From Chrysemys picta bellii (Eukaryota > Chordata > Testudines > Emydidae), in the NCBI RefSeq assembly GCF_011386835.1, contig NC_088792.1, positions 57,726,081 to 57,790,080 of the forward strand: 64,000 bases of DNA, written 5' to 3'. The notes below the pieces were generated by a model that was given only the letters and a program-made list of their open reading frames with translations, was not told the DNA's origin and did no database searches. Of this stretch, positions 41,301 through 52,330 are shown piece by piece (position 1 is the stretch's first letter; every line of letters starts with the position of its first letter). A program made the position numbers and the translations under genes.

Positions 41301-42530
41301 GTGGTTATCTCATGCGCAACTGCCCCACAAGTTGTCATATAAATACATATAATTTTGTAAGTGGTCTGAATATGTGAAAAACACAGAGAAACTAGATGCT
41401 TTTGGCACCTACGCTACAATACCCTGATACTATAATAATATTGGTCAATGAAGGGTTTCAACTTTTTTTTAAAGGTTAACTCACTGACTCTCTCTATCCT
41501 ATATAGTCTTAGACTAAAGAATATGCTTCATTGCTTTACATTCCTATTGCATTTGAACAGAACATTTTCAGATTGTTCAAGCACTGTGAGATGACATCTT
41601 TATTATTTAATCTGTCTCTGCGTCTCTTGGCAGCACAACACACAAAAGCCTCTTCCAATTAATTGCCATCTCTCTGTTTAGTAAAATATCAGCACGTTAA
41701 TAATGCCACATTTCTGGTTTTGAACACGATTCCAGGAAATACATCACAGATGTTTCTGTCAGAGAAGTGATGCTTTGGGAATGGCGGGATAACAACAGGG
41801 GATATGATTTAGAGTGTTATCCCATCGTATTACTGCTGATCGTCAAAGCTTTGACACCGGAGTACCAAGAAGAGAGCTCAGACTTGGCAGGAGAGGTAGA
41901 ATAAGCACAAAAGTGAATAGGTGAACAAGGGTTATAATATTCTCAAATGCAAACCCATTTCTCTTGGACTGGATACAGAACAATGTCTGAATTTTCTCAT
42001 GTGTTGGGGACAGTTTACTCAAAGCTCCATATATTTCAACATATGGTTAAATACCATAACCACATTACTGATACATAGATTAATCTTACTAAACCCTTAA
42101 ATCTATGACACTGGTTAGAAATGACCAACAGGATACACCTGCTCTGGTAATTGTTGTTTCACGACCCTAATTGTAATAGCTTCCAGATAGCACAAGAAGC
42201 ATGCACTCGGCTCTTCATAAATGGTTTTCCAGAATAGGGGAGCAAGTGAAACACCTCAGAAAAAGACATTTATAGATTCAGGCTGAAAACTTGGCTGCTG
42301 TTCATTTATTATGATGAATATTCAGTTGTGGTAGAGAAACCAGAATGTTTCTTCTTCCTTTCCCTGATGTTATGAAGGCTGCATCACTGTTTTATACAAA
42401 TCTAGCTCTCTGCAATTGTAATGCATATTGCTCAAACAGTTGTATCCTCCCCCCGCTCCTTTTTTTTTTGACACTTATGCTGCCTTAGAAAGAACTATTC
42501 TGTAGTTAGGGTATGGGCCTACTGGCTGAG
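38331..42530. other. intergenic DNA, little recognised
   Basis: A small palindromic repeat is suggested at 39971-40090 (ttgatcctgcaagc and gtgccggatcaaat). The stretch at about 41590-41900 has balanced composition without repeat texture and might be a conserved non-coding element; nothing else is supported. Confidence 0.4.
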
Positions 42531-42690
42531 ACAGCTGGGTTCTGCCACAAATTTCTACATTGGGCTTGGGCAAATTATTGAACCTCCTCTGTTTCTACCA
42601 AAGGAATGATTGCCATTTTGCAATCTAATAGGGATAGCATGAGATCGTGAAAACTTTATAGAATTGCAAAGTATTACTGTCAAAACTGAA
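42530..42690 (+). repeat. MIR SINE, diverged
   Basis: Contains 'gggcttgggcaaattattga', 'acctcctctgtttctacc', 'gccattttgcaatctaat' and 'aatagggatagcatgag', in MIR order. Diverged but recognisable. Confidence 0.6.
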
Positions 42691-42809
42691 ACAAATATGG
42701 ATCATTTAAAAACATTTGTCTTCTATATTTATATCAGGTACCTCTCCTAACCTTAAATTACCAAGAATCTGAATCTATTTTCCAGACCTTTCCCTCACAT
42801 AAATAAAAA

Positions 42810-42863
42810 GGGTGAAATCCTGGCAAACCCCCCACTGACATCAACAGAGCCAGGATTTCACCC
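42810..42863. repeat. 54-bp palindromic miniature repeat
   Basis: Perfect 15-base inverted repeats gggtgaaatcctggc and gccaggatttcaccc enclose a 24-base loop. The same motif, degenerate, occurs near 33283. Probably the remnant of a short palindromic DNA element. Confidence 0.75.
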
Positions 42864-43789
42864 AAAATAGTCATCTTTTTAGCACATTATTATAACATGG
42901 GTAAGCAAAATAGAGCAAAGGCAATCAATTACAACTGCAATTTTGTCCTGGAAAGCGGTTCCCTTATTATGAGTCTTAGTGATGATACCAAGTCTGAGTA
43001 TTTAAGTTCCAAAAGCCAGAGTCAATTTCTTGATTGCTTATCCACAAAGTTTCCTACTGATTCATGATCCCAAAACAAATAACCTTTGCTTCTGTTGGGC
43101 CTATATTACTGTTGGACATAATGAAGTTGATTTGTAAATCCTCTCCTGTAATGCTTTTTCTATGGGACAGAAGCCTCTCTTATTATGACCTAGGTGAGGT
43201 TTCCAGGACTGGGAAAACAAAGTTTCTGTTTCCTTGACCTTTGTATAAAATGATTCCCCTTTTTCTAGGTTACCAATATTCCCCCCCTCACACACAAATA
43301 CAGGCCTCCTAGATTTCATTTGGCTTCAAGCAGTTTCCATGTAATCTGGGTTTTACTAATACACTCACTTTATATCTTCAGAATGTAACTCTTCTTCTTA
43401 ATTATTCCTACCTACTTAGTTCCAGTGGTTCAGGGCTCCATTTTATAAAGAAAACAGTTGAGGATCTTGCTCCCAGAAGCTAGAAAGAGTTTCAGTTATT
43501 GGTTAAGGTCTTCACAATCTCTAAGAACCTGTGCAGTAAATTATTATTTTTCATAGACATGTTTTCCACTAAAATATGATTCCACACTGAAAAATGACTG
43601 TACAAATAGCATTTTTTTAATGCTTATGTGTATTCAGTTAGGTCACAGATGTTCTTCTCTTTTTATACTCTTCTTTGCACTAAAGGTCCAATAGAGCTAT
43701 GGGAAAAGTGAGTGTGATTCTGGTCACATATGTGGTCTGGCAACAAATGTGCTTACTTTGGGCTTGTTTATACCGGTACATCCAGTAAA

Positions 43790-44375
43790 TTAATCTGAAT
43801 TAACTAAAGGTGTGAATTTGAAGTGGATTAGTTTAAACTGCATTAAACCCTGTTGTGAACATTCTTATTCAGAATTAAAGTGACCTTAATTCAGTTTAGT
43901 TTAATTCACTTTGGAATTGAATTAAATTAACAAAATTAAGGCACTTTAATTCTGGGTATGTCTACACTGCACGAAAATAAAACACAACCCTTCCCTTCCC
44001 CCCCCCCCCCCCCGCCCACTACAGTAGGCAGTCTCTGAGCCAGGGTTAACTGACTTGGGCTTGTGCTATGGGGCTAAAAATAGCAGTGTAGAGTTCCTGG
44101 TCAATCTGGAGCCTATGCTCTGAGACCCACCTCCCTTGCTGGGTTTCAGAGCCAGGGCTCTAGCCAGAATGGGAACATCTATACTGCTGTTTTTAGCCCT
44201 GTAGCGCAACCCCAAGTAAGTTGACCTGGGCTCTGAAACTAGCTGACACAGTCTCTCTCTTCCCCTTCTCCCTCCCTCCCCCCCCAGTGTAGACGTACAA
44301 TCTGATGGTCCATTCAGGGATTTAATGTGGTTTAAGTAATCCATTTCAAATTCACACCTTTAGTTCATTAAGAGA
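43790..44375. mobile_element. palindromic DNA element containing a second element
   Basis: The left arm (aactaaaggtgtgaatttga, then agtggattagtttaaac) recurs inverted at 44315-44375 (gtttaagtaatccatttc, then aaattcacacctttagtt). Between the arms lies another repeat at 43954-44298. Outer ends approximate. Confidence 0.65.
43954..44298. mobile_element. miniature element with GGGTATGTCTACACT termini, nested
   Basis: The left end gggtatgtctacactgc is matched inverted by cagtgtagacgtac at the right. The interior has duplicated inverted words (cctggctctgaa/ctctgaaac, gggctaaaaatagcagtgta and tatactgctgtttttagccc). A pure C run of about 17 lies at 43998-44014. No coding sequence. Confidence 0.65.
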
Positions 44376-47300
44376 CATCTAGTAAAATTAATGTCTGTAA
44401 ACAAGACTTACGTTTCAGATTTAGAACCAAATTCTGCCCTCAGTTATACTTGTACAACCCCATTGAAGACAGAAGGAGCCTATTTTTTCCCCAGGTTATA
44501 TGGGAACGACTCTCACTGCAGTAAATGAGTGTTGCAGCCATGTAACTGAGGGAATAGTTTGTCTTTTAGTGATGATATGTGAGCCAGAATGAATGCAACC
44601 TGATTTTCAGATCGAGGTTGTGTTTACAGGGCTGGCGGTTGGAGGAGTGTGGGGGACATTTTCACTTGTAAACTGAGCTAACGATGTACAGTGTACCTTT
44701 TGAGAGGCATAGAAAACTTGCACTTTACTTTCACATTCCCTGAGTGGGGCAGGGAAGGAAAGGAAAATTACTTAGTTTCCATCAGTGGTTATAGGATTAG
44801 AGTGATGAGACTATGAAATGAAAATAACAGCTGCCAATTACTGAATTTGCTTGCCCATGTTGACAGAGTATAGAATTCCAGGAAAGGCAAGTTCAAATAC
44901 ATTTTAAAAAAAACCAACAACCTTTAGTTGCAAGATCTAATAAGGGGAGGAAAATCCAACACAAATGATATAGCTGTGGCCAATGGAAAACACACTGGCA
45001 AGAACAACTTTAGCATATTGTTAGAGAACATGAGTTAGAGTGAGTATTAAGTTCACAGTGAAACATTACAACATTAGCTGATAAAAGCAGGTTACGGAGA
45101 GGGAACTGGACTGGTAAGAAGACTGTTAGTGGGGTATGAAGACTTTGAACTTCTTGAGGTCCTTGTCTGAAATTCTGCTCAGGCTGGCAGTGACAAAAAG
45201 CAGCATATGTGAAAAGAGATTTGTCTCAGTGCATTTCATCATGGACTGGTGTCCAGTCAGACACTAGACCCACCACTGCAGTAGCTATTCAGTGGGTGTG
45301 ACATGGATACCATACATTTCATGGCTAGTGCATTCAGCACAGGATTAAGACAGTGTGGAGACAAGTACGTCCATACTCTACCTGCTCTGTGGCTAAAAGG
45401 CTCACCATAGTCTCCCCCATGGCAGCATCCTATCCTTTTGGGGGGGGGGGGGAGGGGGAGGAAGTGGGAATAGGAGTAAGACATGAGTCACAGAATTAAT
45501 ATCAAACATCAGTGGGTTGTTGTACCATTCTCTGACCTAAATGCTGTACTGAGTTCTGTTCATCATGTGGGGAAAAACAAAACCTTCCCCTGATTATGTT
45601 CTGTTATGAGAGTTGTGTTGTGTGGGGTGAATTACTCACCATGCTGGGATAATGCCAAGATAGAGATAGTGTGAAAACCAGTTATTTATTCACTGTTTTT
45701 TTTTAATTAATAAATTTATTTGGCAAACAGTTTGCACTGCTTTGACTTGTTTCAGAGCTTGCTTTTCAGAATTAAGGAATCGAGTTTTTTAATTGTTCTA
45801 AGAGAAGTTTGGTTCCTGGTTCCTAACCGAGCCAGTTTGTGTTGATCTATACAAATATTTATATAAAGGTAGAATTACAACAAATCACATATAATTCCTC
45901 ACCACACTCAAAGCACAAACAAAGCAGAGAGGATTAGAATAGGATGACGCCACATAGTATGACTCTGAAATTGAAAACAGCCATTGACCTAAAAGGTCTG
46001 GGTGATCTAACCGTGCATAACTAGAGCTGTAATTACCTATCTTAGTTTGTTGCCTTATGTATAGCATCAATCTCTTTCAGCAACTGGGCCCTGTAGGGTG
46101 GGCAAATAGTTCAGGAGTAAAACTGATCTTTTGCCCAGGGTGCCATCTGTAAGTCAGCTTTTTAACTATATTTTGTCATAAGTATTTTTGTATGCCTCTG
46201 CATCACTGAAATTGGTGGTGTAATTGTCATTGGGGGAATGTTAATGCCCAGGGGTTAATTTATGTAGAAGGGAAAGAAAGAAAGGAAGAAAGAAAGGAAG
46301 GACAATGATATTTCTTCTAGGAAGAAGTGGTGGTTAATCACTGAGACTACTTAATTATGTAACTATACCTATCTTTATTGTACCTTGTCTTCCATCCTAC
46401 CTTGCCCTTGTTCCATCTGACTGCACTTTAGCAGAAACCTAGCCAATGAGCTCTTTGATGAGGCGGCTGTCTGAGTTACATTCATTTGTAAAATGCCCAA
46501 CACAATGGGGCCTGGTCCCTGACTGGAGCGTCTAGTCACTACCATTGGGTGAATAACAAATAATAGTTGCAAAACAATTGAGCAACTATAGTAAGAGGAG
46601 CGGCAAAACTTGGAGGAGGCTACAAAAACATGAAAATAAAAGAGGAGCTGCAGAGAGAGGGTTTTGGCAATGGAGGAGAATGAGAACAGAAATACCCTAC
46701 ATCACAATCAAGTTTGGGACCACAGGCTGATTCACTGATGTGTTTTATCTACCCTGCAGGTAAGTATGGATCATCACAGACATTCTGAAGTAGTGCAGAA
46801 GGCACTAAAATTAGACTCCAACTAAATGAGAATCCGTCCTAGGCCTACTCCTTATCAACATGGGGGAATTAATGCTAGGCCTCCTGGACTACAGTGCTTG
46901 AATTCACCATATCCCAAAGTTCTGCCTGGGGAGGGAAATCAATGTAGCCAGATCCTTGGGTACAGCCAACGTGCACAGAAAGGAAGTCAGTCTGTGGTGT
47001 GCAAAAGGAGTTTTAAAGCTTTCCTTTGCACGGCCCTGATTCTGGTGCTTTTTACATACCATTTCCCTCACTCACACCAGCCTGTAATGCCATGGAGGAC
47101 TGAAAATGTTGCCCAAAATTGGCATCTTGTGAGCCTGACCATGCCTCCTTTTTTCTAGCCATGCCCCTTTCTCCCCAGGAAGGATCTGACCTGCACTAGT
47201 GAAGTGTATGGAACTTCTAGAACAGGCCTTAAGCTGGAGGTAAAGAGTATGTGGTGTGTATATAAGCTCTTATGTCAGCTCAGTGTCATTTCAGGATCAC

Positions 47301-49100
47301 TGGGGTGAACCACTCTGAGCTGGCTAGGCTGAGTTTATGGTTTACACATGACAAAAGTACATACAGCATCAAGCAGCCTCAGTACACCCACGGACTTGGC
47401 CCCATATTTCCGCTGTCTCTGAAGTTCATAAACCAGAACGCTGCTTATAAAAACCATCCTCCAGATGTCCCAGAAATATCCTTCAGAGGAAGAGTTTTAC
47501 AACCAATAAAGCTCCACAGTATAAAGACTGAGATGTATTGCCTCACTGTCAAAACTACTCTACGTTTCTGGAAAAATGTTTTATAGTGTAGCAGTAGGGG
47601 GAAAGGACGTTTCTTTTGACTTGGAGATGGGAACACCTGGGAGTAGCTATATAAAAACAGACACCAATGAAGTAAAATATTATTCTGTGAATATGAGGAC
47701 TATCTTGTGGACTTCTTCCCTGATTATTGGTACTAGAAAAAGATACCTGTCTTACATGATTATTAGGACTAGAAAGATACATCTACCTGAGTGGTTTGAG
47801 GTTGGAACTTTCCCACTATGGCTTATATGCACTTGGTCTACTTGATCTTGGAAGAGAAAACAGACAAGACCTCTGAAAGAGGTCATGCTAGAAGAGAGAG
47901 GTCAAAGGTCACCTGAATTAGAATGTGAGAGTGGAAGCAAGGATGAAAATTCAGCAGAAGACTGTCAATGGGGAGACACTAAACAGAGAACCTCCAATAA
48001 TGGCCCAAAGTCACTGAAATAATCCATGAATTAGGGTTCTACTGGGTTCTACCTGCTGGCTAAAATATGGGAATAAAGGAACAGAGCTGGGTGAGAACTG
48101 GATTTTCTGCTTCACAGGAAATTCTAAGGCTTCAGTTTTTTTTTTCTATTCCCAAAATGGAACAAAACCAAAAAATGTTGTGCAAAATAAAAAATTTGGG
48201 GGGAAAAAATCACTTTGGGTCAATCAAAATGTCTAGTTTCAATTAAAACTGAAACAATTCATTCTGATTTTGGCTTTATGTTTATAAATTTTTTAAAAGT
48301 GGCAGTCATTTTGAAATGGAAAGCCAAATTGTTTTCATTCTGAAAAGGTCAAAATGGAACGCTTTGACTTTATTGAAATGCTTAATTCTGGTTTTGTTAC
48401 TCAGTGAAATTTTATTGAAATGGACGTGTTTCTGCAAAACATTGAGCTTTTTGCAAATTAATCCTTTTCCAATGGAAAAACATACATCAAAAAATTTTCC
48501 GCCCCTACAAAGGAGTGCATGGGAAAACATCTTTTAAAATTATTTTTTCCTGCCTCTTCTCTTTGGACAGTCTTTGATAATGCCTCATCCTTTTTACCTT
48601 AAAAGTGAAGGTTCACAGTAGATGATTTTCCAACATCCTCTGTAATGAAGACTTGATGCAAAGAAATTATTTAGCTTAATCCCTGGAATGTCCTTATTCT
48701 CTTTATTGCTCTCTCTTACTTCTTTGATTTCAGCAGACTTGGCATTTATAACAGTTTTATCACTTTGGCTTTTTGCTCTTTTAAATTCTTTTTAAAATCT
48801 CCTTATGTCCCTCTTACACTTTAACCGCCATAGTGCTTGCTCCTTCTATTGGCTTAATTTGGGTTATTTTCCATTTTCTGTTAGATACCAGATTGGTTTA
48901 AATGACCTTTTGAGATTTGAGCTTTAACCAAACCATGTATTTGTTGTCTTCGTACTGCCTTTATTTTGTGAAAAGATGTACATGCCTTGTCTGATGCTGT
49001 TTCGGGGCATGGTAGTAGTGTTCTAAATGTTTCCTATCCCAATGTTTTTGGTATGAGTCCACCCAAATTACATTAATTTTTGTCTTCTCCTATGGTCACT
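44376..49100. other. intergenic DNA with scattered simple repeats
   Basis: G run near 45440-45460, a GAAA/GGAA simple repeat at 46265-46305, and a weak, diverged repeat tail at 46485-46570 (aaatgcccaacacaatgggg). At 48070-48530 an AT-rich stretch shows the gaaaaatg texture of the element at 4145-4462. No gene is supported. Confidence 0.45.
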
Positions 49101-49374
49101 ACTATGTAGTAGCTCAGGGGTCGGCAACCTTTCAGAAGTGGTGTGCCGAGTCTTCATTTATTCACTCTGATTTAAGGTTTCATGTGCCAGTCATACATTT
49201 TAACATTTTTGGAAGGTCTCTTTCTATAAGTCTATAATATATAACTAAACTATCATTGTATGTAAAGTAAATAGGTTTTTTAAATGTTTAAGAAGCTTCA
49301 TTTAAAATTAAATTAAAATGCAGAGCCCCCCAGACCGGTGGGCAAGACTCGGGCAGTGTGAGTGCCACTGAAAA

Positions 49375-50719
49375 CACTGCTCTACAGCCAAAATGCTTCT
49401 GAAATAAATGTAGTCAAACTTTACTAATTCTGGGCCACTGAGAATGAAAATGATGCTTAAAATTGTTGATTGGCTCTAGTTTTCAAGATATGCTATTGGG
49501 TCAGTATATACGACCCTTGACTTGGAAATGGCAGAGGATAAGTGAGTTATAAAGGGAAGGGATCTCAATTTAAACCAGAAATGACTAAAATACATCTTTG
49601 ACTGGATCTATGAATAAATCTATGACTGGGTTTGGACAGTACTTGCTTTTTAGGCAAAACAATGAATGATGCAATCTCAAGCAGATATTGCGTCATACAT
49701 GATATGAATTGCATCATGTTATTCCTAGAAGTCATGGATGATGCAATCATAACGAAGCTTACATCACTCTGCTGAACAAATTGCCCTATATCAGCTCTAG
49801 AAATCATACAGTGTCGTGCTCTCTTATTTGTCAGTGTTTGATTTTGCAAAGGGACACATTTCTGTTTAGCCAAAGTGAGCAGAGATGCCTCGTACTTGTG
49901 TGAACAGTGCAGATAACTTCTGCTATGTTTGTGGTGAAGTGACTTTTGCATCACAAAGGCTTTCTTAACCATAGTGGTTATACTGCGCTTATCACCTTTA
50001 TTTTGGCTGCAAAATTGGAGATCAGGACAAGAGGTGGGCCCCACACATATGCTGCAACACATGTGCAACAAATCTTCGCCAGTGGTTGAACAGGAAAAGG
50101 AAATCTATGCCTTTTGCAGTGCCAATGATTTGGAGAGAGCCAACAGATCATACCAGCAATTGTTACTTCTGCATGGTGCCTCCAGTTGGGAAAGGTGTGT
50201 CAAAGAAGAAAAAGTGGACTGTGCATTATCCAAACATTCCATCAGCTATAGGCCCAGTACCCCACGGAGAAGGACTGCCGGTTCCTGATGCACCAGAATC
50301 ATTCTCACTTGAGTCAGACAGGAAGAGGAAAAGGATGAAACTTCTGGTCCTGAACCATCAATGTCACAGGACCCACATTTTCTCCCATCCTGCTCCTCTG
50401 AACCACACCTCATAACACAAGGTGAACTGAATGACCTTGTCAGGGATTTGGAACTACCCAAGAGTAAGGCAGAGCTGTTGGGCTCCAGACTACAGCAGTG
50501 GAATCTCCTGGCAGGTGATGTTAGGGTTTCCATGTTCCGTGACCGTCAAAAGGATCTTGTCCCATTCTTCTTCATGGAAGGTGATCTTGTAGCCTGCAAC
50601 AACATCGATGGTGTGATGGCAGCCCTCAACATTGTTCACAATCCAGCACATCAAAATACATAATAAATAGCACATTTTATCTCTGAAGCAGACGACTTCT
50701 CAAAAATTGTAGACCAGTG
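49375..50719 (+). mobile_element. DNA transposon copy B (CACTG termini), internally deleted
   Basis: Starts CACTGCTCTACAGCCAAAAT and ends AAAATTGTAGACCAGTG, the same ends as copy A (27792-30334) on the opposite strand. Flanks are AAA and GAA, consistent with a 3-bp duplication plus one change. It is 1345 bp against 2543: about 1.2 kb of the C-terminal coding half is missing, joined at a CAG shared by both breakpoints (compare the ends near 50646). A 32-bp segment at 49958-49989 is inverted relative to copy A. Confidence 0.88.
49885..50663 (+). pseudogene. transposase-like gene of copy B, truncated
   Basis: An ATG at 49885 starts MPRTCVNSADNFCYVCGE, with the first cysteine pair of the N-terminal zinc-binding module. 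Frame is lost at the inverted 32-bp block, then the family sequence resumes: NRKRKSMPFAVPMIWREP, the NCYFCMVPP cysteine pair and GELNDLVRDLELPKSKAE. A one-base shift in the acidic linker (about 50310-50340) changes frame. The coding sequence stops after NIVHN because the catalytic half is deleted. It cannot encode an active transposase. Confidence 0.82.
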
Positions 50720-50928
50720 GAATCAGCTCACGTGCAGCCTTTGGCACACGTGTCATAGGTTGCCTACCCCTGTAGTAGCTCATTTATAATTACTTCACTG
50801 TGCTAGTGTTATATCCACCACAGCATTCACTTACCAGGTTTGGTGGGTGGTTGTGGCATTTTCATAACACTTTCTTGTAGTTCGGTCTCAGGTAAAAACC
50901 AACAAATGACTGAAGAAAAATTGTAAAA

Positions 50929-50958
<30 letters not shown>
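50929..50958 (+). repeat. (AAT)n microsatellite
   Basis: About nine uninterrupted TAA/AAT units, just right of the composite element. Confidence 0.9.
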
Positions 50959-50960
<2 letters not shown>

Positions 50961-51159
50961 TCCGTTATGAATCTACTCTGATCTGGATGATATTTACTAC
51001 GTGTTTTTCTTTTTTGTTGTTTATTATTGAAGATAGTAACAAACATCCTGTCAGGAATAAGGATGTGCAGTAGAGCCAGTCTCCAGATGGCCTAATGAGA
51101 GTAGCTGCCTACTTGGCTACCCCATCTCATTGGTGGGAAGAATCAGAAGACTGGCTCTT

Positions 51160-52330
51160 AAGCCCAGCACCAGTTTGGCAGTTTCAAGCTGTCTGGAATG
51201 GCTCAGGAGCATGAGTATCGACCTCAGGGCAGGTTACAAACCAGGCTGTGAGTTCTATACTTAGATTTCACCAACCCAATATCAAGTGTGAACTCCTCAA
51301 GGACTAGATCAGCCTTATAATGGAGTCACAGACAGTCCCCTGGGGTATTCTGATCTATCTTGACACTCGGGCAAGTTTGCCATTGGGATAGATGGTCCCT
51401 TACACCAAACATCACAACAGGACTCAGGTTACTCTCAGTCCCAAAGGATCAGTACTTACTCCAGATCAGTTGCACCTTTGATCCTATAGCAAAGACAACA
51501 CTTGTTGCCAATCCTTTAATAAATTAACTGAAGGTTTATTTACTAAAAATAAGAAATTAGTTACAAGGTTAAAGCAGGTAAACATACACACATAAATGTG
51601 TTATAGTCTTAGGTGATAGAGGCTACTGTAATATGCAAGCTCTATACATCCTCTAGGGCTAACCCAGGCTAAGCAGTTGGGGTTCCCTTACTTATGTTTA
51701 GTATCAGAGGGGTAGCCGTGTTAGTCTGGATCTGTAAAAAACAACAAAGAGTCCTGCGGCACGTCTGACGAAGTGGGCATTCACCCACAAAAGCTTATGC
51801 TCCAATACGTCTGTTAGCCTATAAGGTGCCACAGGACTCTCTGTTGTTTTTTACTTATGTTTAGAAATCTTGCCCTCCTAAAGTCCAAGCTGCACAGAGC
51901 TCCAGCTTCTTGTCAGGGATTTTTGTTCCCTTCCCCCAGAGTTGAAGATGATGGGTCAAGTCCCCAGGCATGTCTCCTCTTCAGGGTGTGGGGAGAGCAA
52001 TTAACAAAGTCTTTGTTCTCTGATGTTTTACAATGGCTCATTTAGTTTCAATGGGCCTTCTTGGTGGGCAGGATCTAACACCTTTTGTAGGAAGCCAGCA
52101 TTTTACATTGCTTAATGTTCCGTTCCTGCTTGATGACTTACACAGTTACAGAGGTTTACAACGCAAACACTCAATGTAACCTTATAATATGGGGTACAGA
52201 TGTTAAAGTGAGATTACTACATGCTGCATCCTACAAGCATTTCATAAAATCTGAACACATTTTCATAAACTTAACACCTATTTTAACAAGACTAACACAC
52301 AGGGGAGCCAGACTGGTTTCCAGCTACGCA
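51160..52330 (-). mobile_element. LTR-like sequence, probably minus orientation, with a nested SINE
   Basis: Long block that I recognise as a multi-copy turtle LTR-type repeat read on the minus strand; the plus strand shows 'cttttaataaattaactgaa' then 'ggtttatttactaaaaat', and near the right end 'agcatttcataaaatctgaa'. I could not identify exact TG...CA ends or a 5-bp duplication. The SINE at 51702-51850 interrupts it. Confidence 0.45.
51702..51850 (+). mobile_element. self-complementary SINE, centre-deleted copy
   Basis: Starts tatcagaggggtagccgtgt and ends in ctgttgttttt. The left arm (caaagagtcctgcggcac) and right arm (gtgccacaggactctctg) are inverted copies. Part of the left inner arm is missing compared with 12727-12939. 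A perfect 14-bp duplication ttacttatgtttag flanks it (51688-51701 and 51851-51864). Confidence 0.85.

Larger units (their letters stand above)
49115..50772 (+). mobile_element. hAT miniature element split by transposon copy B
   Basis: Ends CAGGGGTCGGCAACCT and AGGTTGCCTACCCCTG are inverted repeats with one mismatch. A perfect 8-bp duplication TAGTAGCT flanks the unit (49107-49114 and 50773-50780). The element itself is only about 315 bp: 49115-49374 and 50720-50772. The rest is the CACTG-ended transposon at 49375-50719, inserted near the right end. Order of events is therefore clear: hAT first, copy B second. Confidence 0.9.
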
